NCBI RefSeq assembly: GCF_029867415.1
Contig: NC_081186.1
Coordinates: 107,132,455-107,196,454 of the forward strand
Direction: 5' to 3'
DNA from: Vicia villosa
Lineage: Eukaryota > Streptophyta > Magnoliopsida > Fabales > Fabaceae
DNA length: 64,000 nt
The notes under the pieces are model-generated. The model was not told the origin of the DNA and searched no databases. It saw nothing but the letters and a program-made list of their open reading frames with translations. Shown here one piece after another: positions 61,083 through 64,000 of the stretch (position 1 is its first letter; the number at the start of each line of letters is the position of its first letter). The position numbers were made by a program, and so were the translations under genes.

Positions 61083-63442
61083 TTAGCTCTCACAAGACAA
61101 TATTTAAAAAATTAAATTCACCCAATAAAAAAACTTAAATCAATAACTTTTCATATCACATTTGAACTTGTCTCTTCAAAGTCAAATAAAATAATATAAT
61201 ACGAACTTACTAAACAACCTAGGTTCAGGCATACGGATCCTCTACTGCTATTTGTGTCATGCTGCTCAATCAGCACTAACATCAACCATTTGATTGTATT
61301 ACCACATGCAGTGAAGAGTATTTTAACGGCCAAGATGCAAGCTGAACGGTCCAGCCGCTGCAGAGGGTCTAAATCCTAGGTTCAGCTAATAAAATATCAT
61401 TTTAATATGTGTTTGGTTGAGCGTTTGGCCAAATAAACGTGCATCTGCAACACTTTCCCAGGCAAAATAACGTGAAAAAGCATAAGCTCCAAATTGGAGT
61501 GTTAAAGAAACACACGTTTATTGGCATTGTAAACATAGAAGCAAAATTCTAAATATAATTAATAAGTTAAGAAATCTAAATGTATACAATTTTAAATAAA
61601 AATTCTAAAAATAATATTAATTATTTTAAAATTACTTATGAAAATAATAATAAATATGATAAAAATAACTTGTTACCGAAATTATTCGATGTTTTTATTT
61701 GAAAGCCTTAAAACTAATATACACAGTTGTTATATTTATTTTAAACATAAATTAGGTTATTCTAAATATGCATTGGATTTGAATAAGGGGACATTTATCT
61801 GGTTACTATCTTATTCTTTCCCAATAACGCAACTACTTTAAATAAAAAGACATTTAAAAAAAAATTAATAAACCACTCAAGTCTTTGTTGGCACATAAAA
61901 AGATGTACGTGGGATGACCTCTGTCGGCAGAGTCTAATTTTGAAGGTGATATTTGGTGTGTCTTAGATAATTTCAATTTAATTTTCTCGCCTAATGAGTG
62001 GAGAGAATGAGTCGATTCTTCTAGCTCTTCTAGCCTTTCTGGGTGTGTTGTTTTCTCTTCATTTATTTTTCAGATGGATATGTTGTATCCTTCCCTTTAG
62101 GAAAAAACTGACATGGTTCCAACCTCCTTCAGGGGGTGTTAGTAGACTGGGTCAGATTCTTCTCTCTCAAGTTTTTGGAGGCCATGTGTAGATTAGTCAT
62201 GGTTCAACCATGACAAGATAATTAGAGGCTCTATTTAACCATATTTTAACAATGGCAAAGATTTATAGACCGTAATTAGTTATAGTTTAACAGCGAAAAA
62301 ATTGAGGTCCTGTGTGGTAGCCCACCTTGCACGCCCTCAAAGACGACCCTGCAACATGATAAGAGACGTTATTTTCTTTTTGGCTTCTCTCAGTTATATA
62401 GTAACCATCCTCTTATGTTTCGAATACATCGTCACCATCGCCTGCTCAACTCTTTTATTAATCGAGAAAGGAAATTTGACTTGTTGCATCTTAAAGGTTA
62501 TTCACTTCTCTCGTACAAGTCTCGTAGTTTTTGTTGGTTGTCGCAAGAAGCTACTAAAACTGCTTCAGTTTCTTCCACCTTTATGCTAACTTATATTGTG
62601 TCTTTTTCTCTTGAGCTAGAGCATCGCAAACCATAGAAAACTAAGGTTACATAGAAAACCAAGGCAACATGAGTTAAGGCCGACAGGAAGGCTATATAGG
62701 GAACACATTCCCCAAAGGCCTCCTAACGAACTAAAAGCCCAAATCAACCTAATAGCTAGAAAATTCTTCATATACCAAGAAGCGTTACTCTTAGGGAGAG
62801 GGGATATAAAGATAAGAGGTAATAATCGAAGGGAGAAATTTTGGCACATCTTTATAAATCACATTTTTCATTTGCTCATGTAGGAAACAAGGCGTGTCTT
62901 TCTTCTCCTTCTTGGAGACTAGAAATCTTATGATCCTGTCTCTTCATCATCTTCGATTTCAACAACCATGGTGAAGTTAGCAGAACCAGCCAAAGATGGG
63001 CCAATGATAGAAGTGTGTGTTTTTTATTCCTGAATCTTTCTCATTATGTTCCCATCTGTCATTTTAGTTGCAAAAAATCCAAAACAATAAATAAATAATA
63101 CCATAACATATAATAAAACAAATACAACCACGTAACAAGAAACATACAAACATGGAAAATGAATTGTCTCTCACAAAAACTAGTAAGACGAATGTGTCTA
63201 TACGATAAGGTGGATCTCACCTATCCAGGGATAATGCATAATCTCAAATTACACCAAAAACACTTTACATTACACCCATTGAATACATGAGACTAGAACA
63301 CACATTTTCTCAATCTTTCTTGAAATGATCATTGGACCACCAACTATTTAAATGAAGTCGTCATGATATACCAACACAAGTGGTATCGAGAGAGGTCCCA
63401 ATAAGAGGTGTGATAACTTTAAATCTCCATCTAAAGTCAACA
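61082..63442. other. anonymous intergenic sequence
   Basis: No protein family, RNA gene or element termini recognised. Short frames at 61994-62191, 62302-62636 and 62616-62849 are unsupported. Confidence 0.45.
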
Positions 63443-63450
63443 GGTATAAG

Positions 63451-63791
63451 TAGGGGTGGCAAACGGGCATGCTCTCCCCGTTTAGGCCCGCCCCGCAAAA
63501 GCCCGCGAAAAAATGGGACGGACGAGCATATTTGAGAGTGCCGGTCTAAAACCTTGCCCTACCCCACAAAAAGGGAGGGCGGGGCGGGGAAGGCCCGCGG
63601 ACATTGAATGTTTTAGGCCTAAAAATAGTAAAATTGTATGAAAAAGCTCATGTCTGCAAAAGCCCGCAAAAAAACAAGGCGGGACGGGGCGGACACATTA
63701 AAGGGAGCGGGCCTAAAACCTTGTCCCGCCCTGCGAAAAAGTGCGGAAAAACGGGCTTTCCCCGTGGGCCTGGTCCGTTTTGCTAGCCCTA
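63451..63791. mobile_element. GC-rich hAT MITE
   Basis: The 341-bp element starts TAGGGGTGGCAAACGGGC and its other end, complemented, reads TAGGGCTAGCAAAACGGACC. It is flanked by a perfect 8-bp duplication GGTATAAG (63443-63450 and 63792-63799), the hAT signature. The interior has repeated GGCGGG and GCCCGC phrases and internal near-inverted copies of AGGCCCGC/GCGGGCC. It carries no transposase. The 60-codon frame inside is fortuitous. Confidence 0.88.
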
Positions 63792-63799
63792 GGTATAAG

Positions 63800-64000
63800 A
63801 GGTAATGACTTAAAAATCTTGATAATATATGGTCAAAAGAAACTAAACCCTATCAATTGTCGGCGAATTCCTAATGTAAATGAAATATGGTACAAAAATT
63901 AGAGGTGTGGGCTATCATTTTGAGATACATACAGATTCTGGAAACCACTGATGTAAGTTCAAGAGAGGAATAGAACTGAGAAGGATCTAGAAGAAAACTT
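63800..64000. other. window end, nothing recognised
   Basis: No feature supported. Confidence 0.4.

Noticed and set aside
60878..61115. Poly-Ile/Val and poly-Thr/Ile open frames
   Set aside because: Translation of the CAA/TAA microsatellite.
61994..62191. 65-codon plus frame with a hydrophobic N-terminus
   Set aside because: Could be a small membrane protein, but there is no family match, exon context or codon evidence.

Overview
This window is plant nuclear DNA, almost certainly from a papilionoid legume (Medicago/Trifolium/Pisum/Vicia type). The evidence is AT-rich DNA, introns with GT...AG borders, an Ogre/Tat-type LTR retrotransposon with a TGGCGACTCTGCTGGGGA primer-binding site, several Ty1/copia families, two MULEs, a CACTA element, hAT elements and LINE relics. 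Only one ordinary host gene is evident: a two-exon pollen-receptor-like LRR kinase (42197-45029, minus). Nearly everything else is mobile DNA, much of it nested.

Layout. 2-1905: hAT-like element with 15-bp TIRs. 3975-9531: eroded gypsy gag, retroelement-associated ORF, copia 5' end and LINE fragments, then a long TAA microsatellite. 11197-23785: a copia-family solo LTR split by an 11,464-bp Ogre-type element (11680-23143; CAATG target duplication; two almost identical 2498-bp LTRs). This element has no recognisable gag or pol. Its 6.5-kb interior instead holds arrays of short DNA/RNA hairpins, and in places the stem sequence changes between copies while complementarity and loop are kept. 24120-32150: a decayed FAR1-type MULE transposase with a downstream OTU protease domain, split by a second, intact-looking MULE (25807-31231; 198-bp identical TIRs; 9-bp TSD). 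The second MULE carries two convergent genes: a four-exon MuDR transposase and a GRF zinc-finger/membrane protein. 32814-36385: CACTA-like element with a solo LTR inside it. 37595-41390: an internally deleted copia element with one LTR swollen by an (AT)66 run. 42197-45029: receptor kinase gene. 46145-56863: a SIRE-like LTR piece, then a decayed copia element interrupted by two solo LTRs; removing each LTR plus one target-site copy restores the copia reading frame across the junction. 56864-64000: copia 3' remnant, gypsy gag-pro relic, LINE RNase H relic, CAA/TAA microsatellite, long anonymous stretches, and a small GC-rich hAT MITE with an 8-bp TSD.

How the parts work together. The LRR receptor kinase acts alone as a host gene. 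The MULE at 25.8-31.2 kb looks like a self-contained transposition unit in which each TIR would promote one inward gene. The Ogre-type element looks non-autonomous: it keeps promoter, primer site and polypurine tract but would need reverse transcriptase and integrase from a relative. Coordinates of LTR ends, splice sites and TSDs were read by eye; family names rest on recognised motifs and not on database searches.
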